From the NCBI GenBank assembly GCA_003149065.1, contig QGFZ01000003.1:186001-250000 (forward strand): a stretch of 64,000 nucleotides of DNA. Reading direction: 5' to 3'. Of this stretch, positions 1 through 10,109 are shown piece by piece. The translations under genes were made by a program, and so were the position numbers. This stretch comes from Ruminococcaceae bacterium R-25. Lineage in GTDB: Bacteria; Bacillota; Clostridia; Saccharofermentanales; Saccharofermentanaceae. Numbering within the stretch: position 1 is the first letter of the stretch; each line of letters starts with the position of its first letter. The notes under the pieces are model-generated. The model ran no database searches and was not told the DNA's origin. It saw only the letters and a program-made list of their open reading frames with translations.

Positions 1-2268
1 TTGAGCGCTGCATTCAGAGAGTTCTTCGGATCCTCACAGCTCTCAGCATTCGCTGACCAGAACAACCCCTTGGCTGAGCTTACAAACAAGAGAAGACTTT
101 CAGCTTTGGGTCCTGGCGGTATCTCCCGTGAGAGAGCTTCAATGGAAGTCCGCGATATCAACCCTACACACTACGGACGTATGTGTACGATCGAGACACC
201 GGAAGGTCAGAATATCGGTCTTATGACTTCACTGGCTATCTATGCTCGTATCAATAAGTATGGTTTTATCGAGACTCCTTACAGAAAGTTCGACAAGGAG
301 AACTTAAGAGTTACTGACGAAGTTGTTTACATGTCCGCTGACGAAGAGGACGAGTTCAACATCGCTCAGGCTAACGAGCCTATCGATGAGGAAGGCCGTT
401 TCATCGGCAAGAAGATCGTATGCCGTTACTTAGACCAGTTCCTGCAGCTTGACCCTGAACAGGTCGACTACATGGACGTATCTCCTAAGCAGCTCGTATC
501 CGTTTCCACATCACTTATCCCGTTCCTTGGTAACGACGACGCTAACCGTGCCCTCATGGGCTCCAACATGCAGCGTCAGGCAGTACCTCTCATCAAGCCT
601 GAGGCACCTATCATCGGAACAGGTATGGAATACCGCGCAGCTAAGGACTCCGGTGTATGCATCGTTGCATCTCACGACGGTATCGTATCCTTCGTTGCAG
701 CAGACAAGATCGAAGTTACAACAGCAGACGGCTCTGTAGACACCTACATGCTCGCTAAGTATCAGAGATCCAACCAGAGCACATGCATCAACCAGCGTCC
801 TATCGTTGCCATCGGCGACAAGGTAAAGGCCGGCGACACGATCGCAGACGGTCCTGCTACAGACAATGGTGAGCTCGCTCTCGGACGTAACGTTCTCATC
901 GGATTCACAACATGGGAAGGTTATAACTACGAGGACGCTGTTCTCGTAAATGAAAGAATCGTTAGAGATGATGTTTATACATCTATCCATATCGAAGAGC
1001 ACGAGTGCGAAGCACGTGAGACAAAGCTCGGTGCTGAGCAGATCACAAGAGAAGTTCCTAACGTTTCTGACGATGCTCTTTCCAACCTTGACGAAAACGG
1101 TATCGTAATGATCGGTGCTGAGGTTAAGGACGGAGACATCCTCGTTGGTAAGGTTTCCCCTAAGGGTGAGACAGACCAGACAGCAGAAGAGAGACTTTAT
1201 AAGGCAATCTTCAACGAGAGAGCAAGAGAAGTTAAGGATACTTCAAAGCGCGTTCCTCACGGCGGTTCCGGTGTAGTTGTTGACGTTGTAGTTTCTACAA
1301 AGGATACAAACGGCAACCTGAAGAACGGTGTAGATAAGAGAGTCCGCGTTTATGTCGCTCAGAAGAGAAAGCTCTCCATCGGCGACAAGATGGCCGGTCG
1401 TCACGGAAACAAGGGTGTCGTCTCCAGAGTACTTCCTGAAGAGGATATGCCTTTCTTACCTGACGGTACAACACTCGATATCTGCTTGAACCCCTTGGGC
1501 GTTCCTTCACGTATGAACATCGGTCAGCTCCTCGAGGTTCACCTCGGCCGTGCTGCCAAGGCACTCAACTGGAAGATCGCTACACCTGTATTCGACGGTG
1601 CAAACGAGAACGACATCGCTGATGCTTTCGAGCTCGCAGGCATCGATAAGGACGGTAAGACTGTTCTTTACGACGGACGTACAGGCGAACCTTTCGAAAA
1701 CAGAGTAACAGTAGGTATCATGTACTACATGAAGCTGCACCACCTTGTTGACGACAAGATGCACGCAAGATCCACAGGACCTTACTCACTCGTTACACAG
1801 CAGCCTTTGGGCGGTAAAGCTCAGTTCGGCGGACAGAGATTCGGTGAGATGGAAGTTTGGGCACTCGAAGCTTACGGTGCTGCTCATACTCTTAAGGAAA
1901 TCCTCACAGTTAAATCCGACGATATCGAAGGCCGTTCAAAGACATATGACGCAATCATCCGCGGCAAGAACATTCCTGAGCCGGGTATCCCTGAGTCCTT
2001 CAACGTCCTCGTTAACGAGCTCAAGGCATTGGCACTCGACGTCCGTACTTACACAGACGACAAGGAATATGTTGCTGAGGACAGACAGTCATTCGACACA
2101 TACAGCGAGATGGATGAGACAACGAGAGCTTCACTCGACGGTGAAGACGCAGAATCTCCTTCTGATATTTTCAGCGAAGGCTTCGTAGAGGCTGACGAGC
2201 TCGGAAACATCAAGGAAGAAGACGGTGACTTCGTTGACGATTTCGCTGGCGACGACGACGATATGTAA
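1..2268 (+). CDS. rpoB: RNA polymerase beta subunit, 3' part (5' end outside window)
   Basis: Encodes the C-terminal 755 residues of the beta subunit, a core part of the RNA polymerase active centre. The visible part begins inside the rifampicin-binding region ([10 protein letters not shown] near residues 37-46) and contains the [18 protein letters not shown] active-site segment and the C-terminal clamp-interacting region with [20 protein letters not shown]. The reading frame is open at base 1, so the TTG there is not the true start; the gene is cut by the window edge. rpoC follows after 18 bases, the usual rpoBC arrangement. Odd point: within the rifampicin-resistance region the residues matching E. 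coli Q513, M515 and H526 are Ala, Ala and Asn (window residues 16, 18 and 29). The acidic C-terminus ends in a run of Asp. Identity is certain. Confidence 0.98.
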   Translation: MSAAFREFFGSSQLSAFADQNNPLAELTNKRRLSALGPGGISRERASMEVRDINPTHYGRMCTIETPEGQNIGLMTSLAIYARINKYGFIETPYRKFDKENLRVTDEVVYMSADEEDEFNIAQANEPIDEEGRFIGKKIVCRYLDQFLQLDPEQVDYMDVSPKQLVSVSTSLIPFLGNDDANRALMGSNMQRQAVPLIKPEAPIIGTGMEYRAAKDSGVCIVASHDGIVSFVAADKIEVTTADGSVDTYMLAKYQRSNQSTCINQRPIVAIGDKVKAGDTIADGPATDNGELALGRNVLIGFTTWEGYNYEDAVLVNERIVRDDVYTSIHIEEHECEARETKLGAEQITREVPNVSDDALSNLDENGIVMIGAEVKDGDILVGKVSPKGETDQTAEERLYKAIFNERAREVKDTSKRVPHGGSGVVVDVVVSTKDTNGNLKNGVDKRVRVYVAQKRKLSIGDKMAGRHGNKGVVSRVLPEEDMPFLPDGTTLDICLNPLGVPSRMNIGQLLEVHLGRAAKALNWKIATPVFDGANENDIADAFELAGIDKDGKTVLYDGRTGEPFENRVTVGIMYYMKLHHLVDDKMHARSTGPYSLVTQQPLGGKAQFGGQRFGEMEVWALEAYGAAHTLKEILTVKSDDIEGRSKTYDAIIRGKNIPEPGIPESFNVLVNELKALALDVRTYTDDKEYVAEDRQSFDTYSEMDETTRASLDGEDAESPSDIFSEGFVEADELGNIKEEDGDFVDDFAGDDDDM

Positions 2269-2286
2269 AGGAGATAAAAGATAGAT

Positions 2287-5200
2287 ATGAATGATCAGAA
2301 TCATCTTACAAAAATAAGTATTCAGCTTGCATCTCCTGAGGTTATCAAGAGCTGGTCACACGGCGAAGTAAAGAAGCCTGAGACCATTAACTATCGTACT
2401 CAGAGACCTGAGGTTGACGGTCTTTTCTGCGAAAAGATCTTCGGACCTACAAAGTCTTGGGAATGCCGCTGCGGTAAGTACAAGAAGATCAGATTCAAGG
2501 GCATGATCTGCGACAAGTGCGGAGTTGAAGTCACAAAGAACACAGTTCGCCGTGAGAGACTCGGACACATCCAGCTTGCTACACCTGTATCTCACATCTG
2601 GTACTTCAAGACCCAGCCTTCAAAGATCGGTACATTGCTTGACCTCACAGTTAAGCAGCTCGAGAGCGTACTTTATTACTCAAAGTACATCGTAATCGAT
2701 CCGGGCGTAAGCGTTGAGACAGGACTTAACAAGTACGACATCATTACAGAAGATCAGTTCAAGGCTGTAAAGGAAAAGTGCGGCAAGGATTCTTTCGTAG
2801 CAAAGATGGGTGCCGAGGCTATCAAGGAGCTCTTGGCTGAGATCAATATCGATGAGATCATCGAACAGCTCCAGCAGGAGAAGGTCGGCTCTGTAAGCAC
2901 ACAGAAGAGACTTAAGATCAACAAGAGACTTGAGATCGCAGAAGCTTTCAAGGCTTCCGGCAACAAGCCTGAATGGATGATCCTTGATGTTATCCCTGTA
3001 CTTCCTCCGGAACTCCGTCCTATGGTACCTTTGGATGGCGGCCGTTATGCTACTTCAGATCTTAACGATCTCTACAGAAGAGTTATCGGCAGAAACAACC
3101 GTCTTAAGAAGCTCTTGGACCTCGGTGCTCCTGAGATCATCGTAAGAAACGAGAAGAGAATGCTCCAGGAAGCTGTTGACGCATTGATCGACAATGGCCG
3201 TCACGGCACACCTGTTAAGGGTTCAACATCTGCTACAAGCAACAGACAGCTCAAGTCATTGTCTGACATGCTCAAGGGTAAGCAGGGCCGTTTCAGACAG
3301 AACCTCTTGGGTAAGCGTGTAGACTACTCCGGACGTTCAGTTATCATCGTTGGACCTGAGCTCAAGATGCATCAGTGCGGTCTCCCTAAGGAGATGGCAT
3401 TAGAGCTCTTCAAGCCCTTCGTAATCAAGAAGCTCGTTGAGATCAACGACAAGCTCAATATCAAGACAGCAAGAAGACAGGTAGACGCAAGAGTTCCTGA
3501 AGTATGGGATATCCTCGAAGAGATCATTCAGGACCATCCGGTACTCTTGAACCGTGCTCCTACACTCCACAGACTTTCTATCCAGGCATTCGAGCCTGTA
3601 CTCGTAGAAGGCCGTGCTATCAAGCTCCATCCTCTCGTCTGCACAGGCTTTAACGCAGACTTCGACGGTGACCAGATGGCTGTACACGTACCGCTTTCTG
3701 CAGAGGCTCAGGCAGAGGCTAGATTCCTCATGCTTTCTACAAACAACCTCTTGAAGCCTCAGGATGGTAAGCCGGTTACAGTTCCTACACAGGATATGAT
3801 CCTCGGCTGCTACTACCTCACAATGGAAGTAGAGAACGATAAGGGTGAGGGCATGGTATTCTCCTCTATCGACGAGGCTCAGATGGCATATGACGAGCAC
3901 CAGATCACGCTCCACAGCATGATCAAGGTTCGTATGTCCAAGGAGATCAACGGCAAGGTTGAGACAGGTCTTGTTGAGTCCACACTCGGAAGATTCATCT
4001 TCAACCAGATCGTTCCTCAGGACTTGGGATTTGTTGACAGAACAAAGCCCGAGAACCGCTTCAAGCTCGAGATCGACTTCACAAAGCTCTCCGAGCAGAA
4101 GGAAAAGGCAGCAGCAGCAAAGGAGAAGAATCCTGATGCTGAAATCAAGTACGAGTTTGCTCTCGGTAAGAAGAAGCTCGAAAAGATCATCGCTAAGTGC
4201 ATTGCTACACACGGCCTCGAGAGAACAACGATCTTCCTCGATGACGTTAAGGCTATGGGTTACAGATTCTCCACAATCTCCGGTATCTCCATCGGTATCG
4301 AAGACATGATCATCCCTGACATCAAGGATAAGATGATCGCTGAAGGTGACGAGAGAGTTGAAGAGATCAACGAAGCTGCTGAAGAAGGATTCTTCACAGA
4401 GACAGAGCGTCACAACGAGGTTACAAAGGTTTGGTCTGAGACTACAAACAACATCACAAAGGCGTTGATGGACAACCTTGATATCTACAACCCGATCAGA
4501 ATGATGGCTGACTCCGGTGCCCGTGGTTCCAACAACCAGATCAAGCAGCTCGCAGGTATGCGTGGTCTCATGCAGGATACAACAGGTAACACTATCGAGA
4601 TCCCGATCAAGTCCAACCTCCGTGAAGGTATGAACGTGCTCGAGTTCTTCATCTCCTCACACGGTGCGCGTAAGGCTCTCTCCGATACAGCTCTTAAGAC
4701 AGCTGAGTCAGGTTACCTTACAAGACGTCTCGTTGACGTTGCACAGGCAGTTGTTGTTACAGAAGAAGACTGCGGTACAGACGACTTCACATGGGTTAAG
4801 GAGATCACAGAGATTTCCAACAAGCACACCAACGTTATCAAGTCCCTTAACGACCGTCTCTATGGCCGTTATGCAGCTGAGGATATCATCAACTACCAGA
4901 CAGGTGAGGTAATCGTTAAGAAGAACGAACTTATCGACGCTCTCAAGGCAGAAGATATCTGCAAGTCCGTTGAGATTGCCAAGAAGGAAGCTAACGATGC
5001 AAGACAGGCATTTAAGGATTCCATCAAGATGAAGGGCGCTGAGACACCTGAGAAGATCGCTGAGCACGACAAGAAGGTTGCTGCAAAGGTTGCTGAGGCT
5101 GAGGCTTCCGGCAAGATCCTTTCCAGACAGGCAATCGAAGATCTCGGAAAGCTCAAGATCAGATCAGTATTCGACTGCCGCTCCAGAAGAGGCGTCTGCT

Positions 5201-6294
5201 CAAAGTGCTACGGTATCAACCTCGCTACAGGCCGTCCTGTTGCAGTTGGTGAAGCTGTCGGTATCATCGCAGCTCAGTCAATCGGTGAGCCTGGTACACA
5301 GCTTACAATGAGAACGTTCCACTCCGGTGGTATCGCTGCTTCCGGTGAAGATATCACACAGGGTCTCCCTCGAGTTACAGAAATCTTCGAAGCAAGAGAT
5401 CCTAAGGGTCACGGTATCATCTCTTCCGTTCCCGGTTCTGTTAAGATCGTTGAGAACGAGAAGACAAAGCAGAAGACAATCGTTGTAACACCTGTTTACG
5501 ATGAGGGTGTTGAGCCGATCAGAGATGCTAAGGGCAACCCGATCGAAAAGATGGAATACAAGGTTCCTTCACACGCAACACTCACAGTTACTGACGGTCA
5601 GGTCATCGAAGCCGGCGATCAGATCATCGACGGTAAGATCGATCCTAAGGAGATCCTCAGAGTTAAGGATATCCGTGCCGTTCAGAAGTACATCATCTCC
5701 GAGATCACAAAGGTTTACTACACAGGTGGTGGTGTAAACATCAACGATAAGCACATCGAGATCATCACAAAGCAGATGATGAGAAGAGTCCAGATCGACG
5801 ATCCGGGTGATACAGGCTTCATGACAGGTACAACTGTTGACTGGTATAACTTCATCTCCAGAAACAGAGACTGCGAAGAGCAGGGCAAGAAGCCCGCTAA
5901 CGGCAAGACGATCCTCTTGGGTATCGCTAAGGCCGCAAGTGCTTCTGACTCCTTCATGTCAGCTGCATCCTTCCAGGAAACAGCTAAGGTTCTCACAGAC
6001 GCTGTTATCAAGGGTAAGGTCGATCCGCTCATCGGTATCAAGGAGAACGTCATCATCGGTGCGCTCATCCCTGCAGGTACCGGTATCAAGGCTCACAGTG
6101 ATATCACTGCTGTTCCTGTCATCAAGGCAAACAGCAAGCTCATCACAGGTCACGAGTATGGCGAAGCTGAGAGCGATACAGAGCTCTTCGCAAACGACTA
6201 TCTCGACCAGATCCAGGCTCGCAACGAGCTCCTGGATGAGCAGGACCGCTTAGAGTCACAGCTCGAAGCTGACGGTCTTAAAGACAAGAAGTAA
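2287..6294 (+). CDS. rpoC: RNA polymerase beta' subunit
   Basis: Complete 1335-residue beta' subunit, the catalytic clamp half of RNA polymerase. The N-terminal zinc site is CxCX12CX2C (C60, C62, C75, C78). The Mg-binding catalytic motif NADFDGDQ lies at residues 456-463. The second zinc site uses a Cys near residue 829 and the [11 protein letters not shown] segment near residue 965. The trigger-loop region ([25 protein letters not shown]) follows. A ribosome site (AAAGGAGA) spans the rpoB stop region just before the ATG. A double hairpin follows the stop, so the operon appears to end here. Codon choice is strongly biased, as expected for a highly expressed gene. Length is slightly above the Bacillus protein because of a lineage-typical insertion around residues 600-640 rich in Lys, Glu and Ala. 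Confidence 0.98.
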   Translation: MNDQNHLTKISIQLASPEVIKSWSHGEVKKPETINYRTQRPEVDGLFCEKIFGPTKSWECRCGKYKKIRFKGMICDKCGVEVTKNTVRRERLGHIQLATPVSHIWYFKTQPSKIGTLLDLTVKQLESVLYYSKYIVIDPGVSVETGLNKYDIITEDQFKAVKEKCGKDSFVAKMGAEAIKELLAEINIDEIIEQLQQEKVGSVSTQKRLKINKRLEIAEAFKASGNKPEWMILDVIPVLPPELRPMVPLDGGRYATSDLNDLYRRVIGRNNRLKKLLDLGAPEIIVRNEKRMLQEAVDALIDNGRHGTPVKGSTSATSNRQLKSLSDMLKGKQGRFRQNLLGKRVDYSGRSVIIVGPELKMHQCGLPKEMALELFKPFVIKKLVEINDKLNIKTARRQVDARVPEVWDILEEIIQDHPVLLNRAPTLHRLSIQAFEPVLVEGRAIKLHPLVCTGFNADFDGDQMAVHVPLSAEAQAEARFLMLSTNNLLKPQDGKPVTVPTQDMILGCYYLTMEVENDKGEGMVFSSIDEAQMAYDEHQITLHSMIKVRMSKEINGKVETGLVESTLGRFIFNQIVPQDLGFVDRTKPENRFKLEIDFTKLSEQKEKAAAAKEKNPDAEIKYEFALGKKKLEKIIAKCIATHGLERTTIFLDDVKAMGYRFSTISGISIGIEDMIIPDIKDKMIAEGDERVEEINEAAEEGFFTETERHNEVTKVWSETTNNITKALMDNLDIYNPIRMMADSGARGSNNQIKQLAGMRGLMQDTTGNTIEIPIKSNLREGMNVLEFFISSHGARKALSDTALKTAESGYLTRRLVDVAQAVVVTEEDCGTDDFTWVKEITEISNKHTNVIKSLNDRLYGRYAAEDIINYQTGEVIVKKNELIDALKAEDICKSVEIAKKEANDARQAFKDSIKMKGAETPEKIAEHDKKVAAKVAEAEASGKILSRQAIEDLGKLKIRSVFDCRSRRGVCSKCYGINLATGRPVAVGEAVGIIAAQSIGEPGTQLTMRTFHSGGIAASGEDITQGLPRVTEIFEARDPKGHGIISSVPGSVKIVENEKTKQKTIVVTPVYDEGVEPIRDAKGNPIEKMEYKVPSHATLTVTDGQVIEAGDQIIDGKIDPKEILRVKDIRAVQKYIISEITKVYYTGGGVNINDKHIEIITKQMMRRVQIDDPGDTGFMTGTTVDWYNFISRNRDCEEQGKKPANGKTILLGIAKAASASDSFMSAASFQETAKVLTDAVIKGKVDPLIGIKENVIIGALIPAGTGIKAHSDITAVPVIKANSKLITGHEYGEAESDTELFANDYLDQIQARNELLDEQDRLESQLEADGLKDKK

Positions 6295-6303
6295 TTACTT
6301 TGT

Positions 6304-6381
6304 CCCGCAATTGTAAACCAATTGCGGGTCTGCAAAGTTTATAATGACGCCGGAGGAGTATATTCTCTTCCGGCGTTTTTT
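6304..6381 (+). terminator. Double hairpin ending the rpoBC operon
   Basis: Two stem-loops follow rpoC. The first is a perfect 10-bp stem (CCCGCAATTG / CAATTGCGGG, 6304-6328) with a 5-base loop and no T-run. The second (ACGCCGGA / TCCGGCGT, 6347-6376) is followed by a run of T, the classic intrinsic terminator form. The second is the likely terminator; the role of the first (backup, RNA 3' stability or protein site) is unknown. Confidence 0.8.
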
Positions 6382-6495
6382 AATGCCACGGCATTTTTGG
6401 GCAAACCTGAGGCTCCAAGCCTGAGAATTGCCACAAAAGGTCAAAGTGTTAGATAGTATAATTTAATCAGCCTGTATTTTCGGGTTTGGAGATAT

Positions 6496-7833
6496 ATGAA
6501 GAAGATAGTTTTGAAACATAATAGAAAGCAGAATATAGTTGCTATTGCTACGGGCTTTTTTGTAGCTCTTCCTGTCATATGTCTACCTATCGGCCTTCGC
6601 GAGGGCATGACACCCGGCATGGCTGTATCTCACGCTTATAATTCGGTTTACGGAACAGTTAATAACGATAGCGGCGAAATCGTTATCGAAGATTGGGCTC
6701 TCGTAGACAGTGCAGACCAGCTCGTCAGTGCCGATGTTGGCGAAGACATTGGAAATGCCGAACCCGGAGAGCCTGCTGAGCCCGGTGAACCCGCAGAACC
6801 CGGTGAACCCGGCGAGCCTGATGGCACAGATCCGACAAAGCAGACAGAGACCGCAAGCACTTCAAGCTACGATGATATTCCGAAGTTTATCGTATACCAG
6901 AAGTACGATTCTTCAAATCTTCCGATAGAGCTTTTGGATCCCGAGTTCTTTACTCCTGATGAATCTACTTACTATGTAAGAGCAAATCAGTCCATTCTCA
7001 AAGAAACGCCGAATATGGATTCAAAGACCGTTGTCTCGCTTCACTTAGGCCAGCAGGTAACGAGAACAGGCGTCGGTGATACATGGTCAAGGATCAAGAC
7101 TGAAGCCGGCAAGGAAGGATTCGTCCTTACAAATTCCATCCAGGATACAATGGTTTCTGTCAAAGTAGACAGAACAGTCTGGGTTGATACGGGAAGCTTG
7201 GTCGTAAGAGCAGAGCCTTCCACAGATTCCGAGCAGGTAGCAGTCGTAAACCAGGATTCCAAGCTCTACTGCAGCGCTATCGTTGGTGATAAATGGTATA
7301 AGGTAAAGACTACAAGCGGCAAGACAGGATATGTTTATAAGTCTTATACGACAACAAATCCGCCGCCGACACCCACCCCCAGTCCTACGCCTAAGCCCAC
7401 TTCCAAGCCTTCTTCAAAGAGTTCCGGCGGAACCAAGTACGGCAACACTAAGAAACTCCCGAAGATCAGCGGAAAGAACGGCGACAGTATCGTAAGTATC
7501 GCAGAGTCCATGCTCGGCGTTAAGTATAAATTCGGAGGCGCTTCCTCCAAAGGCATCGACTGTTCAGGTCTTTGTGTTTACTGCTATGCCCAGGTCGGTG
7601 TCTCACTTCCTCACGGCGCTACGCAGATCTGGAAGAAATCCGGCGTCAGCGTACCGAGAAGCGAGATCAAGGCAGGCGACATTGTCTGCTACGACTACGG
7701 AAGCTACTGCGGTCACGTCGCGATCTATGTCGGTAACGGTCAGGTAATCCACGCATCAGCGTCAAAGGGTAAGGTAATCTACGGAAAGCTTGACATGATG
7801 AAGATCAAAGCGATCAAGAGAATTATCCAGTAA
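6496..7833 (+). CDS. Secreted SH3-NlpC/P60 peptidoglycan endopeptidase
   Basis: A 445-residue exported cell-wall hydrolase. Residues 14-32 form a hydrophobic signal or anchor segment after a basic N-terminus. A short EPGEPAEP-type Pro/Glu/Gly repeat (about residues 91-112) acts as a spacer. Two bacterial SH3 domains follow (about 155-215 and 225-285), then a Pro/Thr/Ser linker, then an NlpC/P60 domain (about 330-445). The catalytic triad is visible: Cys356 in DCSGLC, His407 in GHVAIYV and His419 in VIHAS. This family cleaves gamma-D-Glu-diamino acid bonds in stem peptides; the exact substrate here is inferred. It stands alone between terminators. A TATAAT sits upstream at about 6456, without a convincing -35. 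Confidence 0.9.
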   Translation: MKKIVLKHNRKQNIVAIATGFFVALPVICLPIGLREGMTPGMAVSHAYNSVYGTVNNDSGEIVIEDWALVDSADQLVSADVGEDIGNAEPGEPAEPGEPAEPGEPGEPDGTDPTKQTETASTSSYDDIPKFIVYQKYDSSNLPIELLDPEFFTPDESTYYVRANQSILKETPNMDSKTVVSLHLGQQVTRTGVGDTWSRIKTEAGKEGFVLTNSIQDTMVSVKVDRTVWVDTGSLVVRAEPSTDSEQVAVVNQDSKLYCSAIVGDKWYKVKTTSGKTGYVYKSYTTTNPPPTPTPSPTPKPTSKPSSKSSGGTKYGNTKKLPKISGKNGDSIVSIAESMLGVKYKFGGASSKGIDCSGLCVYCYAQVGVSLPHGATQIWKKSGVSVPRSEIKAGDIVCYDYGSYCGHVAIYVGNGQVIHASASKGKVIYGKLDMMKIKAIKRIIQ

Positions 7834-7839
7834 ATAACG

Positions 7840-7864
7840 AAGGCGGTCAGTGACCGCCTTTTTT
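7840..7864 (+). terminator. Intrinsic terminator after the NlpC/P60 gene
   Basis: Perfect inverted repeat AAGGCGGTCA / TGACCGCCTT at 7840-7860 followed by TTTT. It also lies at the 3' end of the minus-strand gene ending at 7877, so it may serve both. Confidence 0.8.
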
Positions 7865-7876
7865 ATTTCGAGCTTA

Positions 7877-8524
7877 TTAGAATATGCTTGCAAACAGTAA
7901 AGCTAACAGCAATATGAAAACAAAGATGGCGGTAATTATTCCGAACACTGCAGGGTGCATTTTTACCTTGTTGGCAATATGACACACAAGCCAGAATACA
8001 ATCGAAAAAACAGCGGCAACGACTATACTGATCAATAATTTAAAAAAGAGATTAGCAGTCCATTCATTTTTAGCCTCTCTGACTTTCTGATTGTATTCAG
8101 AGATGATTTCTTGATAGTCTTCTATTTTTTTGATAGAGATTTTTCCTTGGCCTAACTGTTCTTCCGGACCAGTTGAAAAGTAGGTTCTTATTGAGTTTTC
8201 GCCAAGATAAAAATTAACCATAAATATATGAATATCGGTTTCGGGATCATTAATAATTTGATCACGGTAACCATAATAAATCCAGGCATTTCCGGCGGAG
8301 CCGGCCGGAATAGTAGTGTGATCGTAATCTTTTTCTACAGGATCAGCGTCATATACTTCATTCCAGTTAATAACACTTATATCTTCTGCAATTGTGACTT
8401 TTCGGGTAATAGCAGGATCAGCTGCCGTTCCGTGAAAATGCATAGCTGATCTGAAGCCGAGGAAAACCCAGAGCAATACCAAAACTATACTTACGATTAT
8501 CGGAACTTTTTTGCTTATGTTCAT
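7877..8524 (-). CDS. Membrane protein of unknown function (paralogue of next gene)
   Basis: A 215-residue protein that I do not recognise. It has one hydrophobic helix near the N-terminus (about residues 9-25), an extracytoplasmic middle region with several Asp/Glu and Tyr residues, and two C-terminal membrane helices (about 160-182 and 192-214). The segment TIAEDISV followed later by TIPAGS matches TLAETITV and DIPAGS in the neighbouring 246-residue protein, and both share the same one-plus-two helix layout. They are therefore a tandem paralogous pair on the minus strand, separated by 24 bases. No catalytic motif was seen. Confidence 0.75.
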   Translation of the reverse strand: MNISKKVPIIVSIVLVLLWVFLGFRSAMHFHGTAADPAITRKVTIAEDISVINWNEVYDADPVEKDYDHTTIPAGSAGNAWIYYGYRDQIINDPETDIHIFMVNFYLGENSIRTYFSTGPEEQLGQGKISIKKIEDYQEIISEYNQKVREAKNEWTANLFFKLLISIVVAAVFSIVFWLVCHIANKVKMHPAVFGIITAIFVFILLLALLFASIF

Positions 8525-8548
8525 ATTGTTATTCCTGCTTCCAATACG

Positions 8549-9289
8549 TTACTTCATATTTGGAAATAAATATGCCAGAACAAACAGGAGGTTCAGAAAG
8601 CACAGGATTATGATGGTGATCGAAAATCCGAACAGCGTAGAATTCCGAACGCTCTCATATCCACGCTTGGCGAGGTAAAAGCCGAGGGAAATCAAAGCCG
8701 CAACGATCACGCCGATTATTACTCCGGCTTTTTGGCATCTGTTCCAATTAATAAACCAGTCATCAAGGGCTTCATCGTAAGCTGCAATTAATTCTGAAGA
8801 TGATTCCAGTTTGCTGATATCAACATAGTTGCCCGGTGACTGAAGTCTTTCCTTACCATCCGTGAAGGTCACATGAACACTCTTATCATCACTGATATTA
8901 AAAACAGCGCGGATGCTATGGGCAGAAGGCTTTTTGACAGTAAACATATCCGAATTGCGCAGATAATAGAATTCGAAAATCTCGAACACTCTTGATGTTG
9001 ATCCGGCCGGAATATCCACTTTCGGTACTTTACGATATTCTTCTTCAAGGTCACGTTCTACCGGTTCATACTCTTCTCCGCCTAATTCTTTATCAATTTC
9101 CAAAGCAGGATTGATCAATTCATACTCATAGACGGTAATCGTTTCTGCAAGTGTGACATCCGTCCGAAGCTGACTTACATAAAAAGTGCCGGCCATTCTT
9201 CCGTTTACCCATCCGGCTGAAATGACAAACAAAGCCATTACGATTACAATGGCGATCAATGGTTCTTTCTTATCATTTATGCGATTCAT
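8549..9289 (-). CDS. Membrane protein of unknown function
   Basis: A 246-residue protein from the ATG at 9287-9289 (MNRINDKKEP). A longer reading up to 9361 is possible, but its extra 24 codons run across a TATAAT (9345-9350, minus strand), so the shorter start is preferred. One N-terminal membrane helix, an acidic extracytoplasmic region (ELGGEEYEPVERDLEEEY) and two C-terminal helices are predicted. It shares layout and short motifs with the gene downstream of it. Function is unknown. The two genes probably form one transcript. Confidence 0.72.
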   Translation of the reverse strand: MNRINDKKEPLIAIVIVMALFVISAGWVNGRMAGTFYVSQLRTDVTLAETITVYEYELINPALEIDKELGGEEYEPVERDLEEEYRKVPKVDIPAGSTSRVFEIFEFYYLRNSDMFTVKKPSAHSIRAVFNISDDKSVHVTFTDGKERLQSPGNYVDISKLESSSELIAAYDEALDDWFINWNRCQKAGVIIGVIVAALISLGFYLAKRGYESVRNSTLFGFSITIIILCFLNLLFVLAYLFPNMK

Positions 9290-9344
9290 GTTAAGTGATT
9301 TCCCGGAAAACACGATGCTTTTCAAAACCCATATCTGCAAATTC

Positions 9345-9350
9345 ATTATA
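9345..9350 (-). promoter_or_regulatory. Probable -10 box of the minus-strand membrane-protein pair
   Basis: Perfect TATAAT on the minus strand, 55 bases before the preferred start at 9289. The -35 is poor (TTGCGG with a 15-base spacer or TATTGC with 17). It lies in the divergent gap before fchA. Confidence 0.45.
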
Positions 9351-9486
9351 ACATCTGCCATTACTCCGCAATACGAATAAATGCAGTCATTTATCAGTCA
9401 GGATATTTACCATAATGTAGACTGACTTAATCAGATGATATCGAGTAGAATAATAGAGTAATAAGGATTCAGGAGTTCCAGGAATT

Positions 9487-10104
9487 ATGGAAAACAGAAC
9501 AGTAGATGTATTTTTGACAGAACTTGCTTCAGGCGCGCCCACACCCGGAGGCGGCGGAGCATCAGCAGTCTGCGGCGGCATCGCTGCTGCTTTGGGTTCA
9601 ATGGTAGGAAACCTTACGAGCGGCAAGAAGAAGTATGCTGAATACCAGGAAGAGATCGAAGCAACTATCGCTAAGTGCGGCGCTCTCGTAAAAGAGTTTG
9701 AGGCATTGGGCAAGAAGGACGAGGAAGTTTTCGCGCCCCTCGCAAAAGCATATTCCATTCCTAAGGAACAGGAAGGAAGAGACGAGATATTGGAAGCTGT
9801 TCTGAAGGATGCGAGCACAGCTCCTTACGAAGTTGTCGTTAAGGCAAATGAGACGGCAAAGATCTTAGAGCGCCTTGCTGTAATAGGTTCCAGACTCGCC
9901 ATAAGTGATGTAGGCGTTGCTGCAGCAGCTTGTGATACGGCTGCAAAGGGCGCTGCGATGAACGTATATATCAACACTAAGTCCATGAAGGACAGAACAT
10001 ATGCAAAAGATCTGAACAAGAAGACAGATGCTTTAGTTGATGAGACATCAGATATCTGCACCAGAGTTTATGCAGAAGTAAAAAAGGTTTTGATCGGCGG
10101 GTAA
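9487..10104 (+). CDS. fchA: Methenyltetrahydrofolate cyclohydrolase / cyclodeaminase family (FchA)
   Basis: A 205-residue protein of the formiminotransferase-cyclodeaminase C-domain family. Stand-alone members in clostridia hydrolyse 5,10-methenyl-tetrahydrofolate to 10-formyl-tetrahydrofolate or deaminate formimino-tetrahydrofolate. The family hallmark APTPGGGGASA near the N-terminus and the mostly alpha-helical, Ala-rich remainder are seen. It sits 5 bases before folD, which also carries cyclohydrolase activity in most bacteria, so the pair looks like a one-carbon folate operon. Start chosen after a GGAG at 9474-9477. Whether it acts on methenyl or formimino substrate cannot be decided from sequence; no histidine-degradation genes are nearby, which mildly favours the cyclohydrolase role. 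Confidence 0.88.
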   Translation: MENRTVDVFLTELASGAPTPGGGGASAVCGGIAAALGSMVGNLTSGKKKYAEYQEEIEATIAKCGALVKEFEALGKKDEEVFAPLAKAYSIPKEQEGRDEILEAVLKDASTAPYEVVVKANETAKILERLAVIGSRLAISDVGVAAAACDTAAKGAAMNVYINTKSMKDRTYAKDLNKKTDALVDETSDICTRVYAEVKKVLIGG

Positions 10105-10109
10105 TAACA

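Noticed and set aside
3400..4413. Long open frame antisense to rpoC
   Set aside because: It is a codon-bias shadow of rpoC: no ribosome site, high Leu/Ser/Val/Cys mix and no recognisable domain.
6400..6445. Recurring TTGCCAC-like sequences in several intergenic regions (about 6430, 14025, 24655, 47462)
   Set aside because: The word is short and its spacing to promoters or genes is not constant, so a dispersed element is not supported.
9289..9361. Longer 270-residue form of the minus-strand membrane protein
   Set aside because: The extra N-terminal codons cover a perfect TATAAT and the only nearby GGAG is too close to that ATG.
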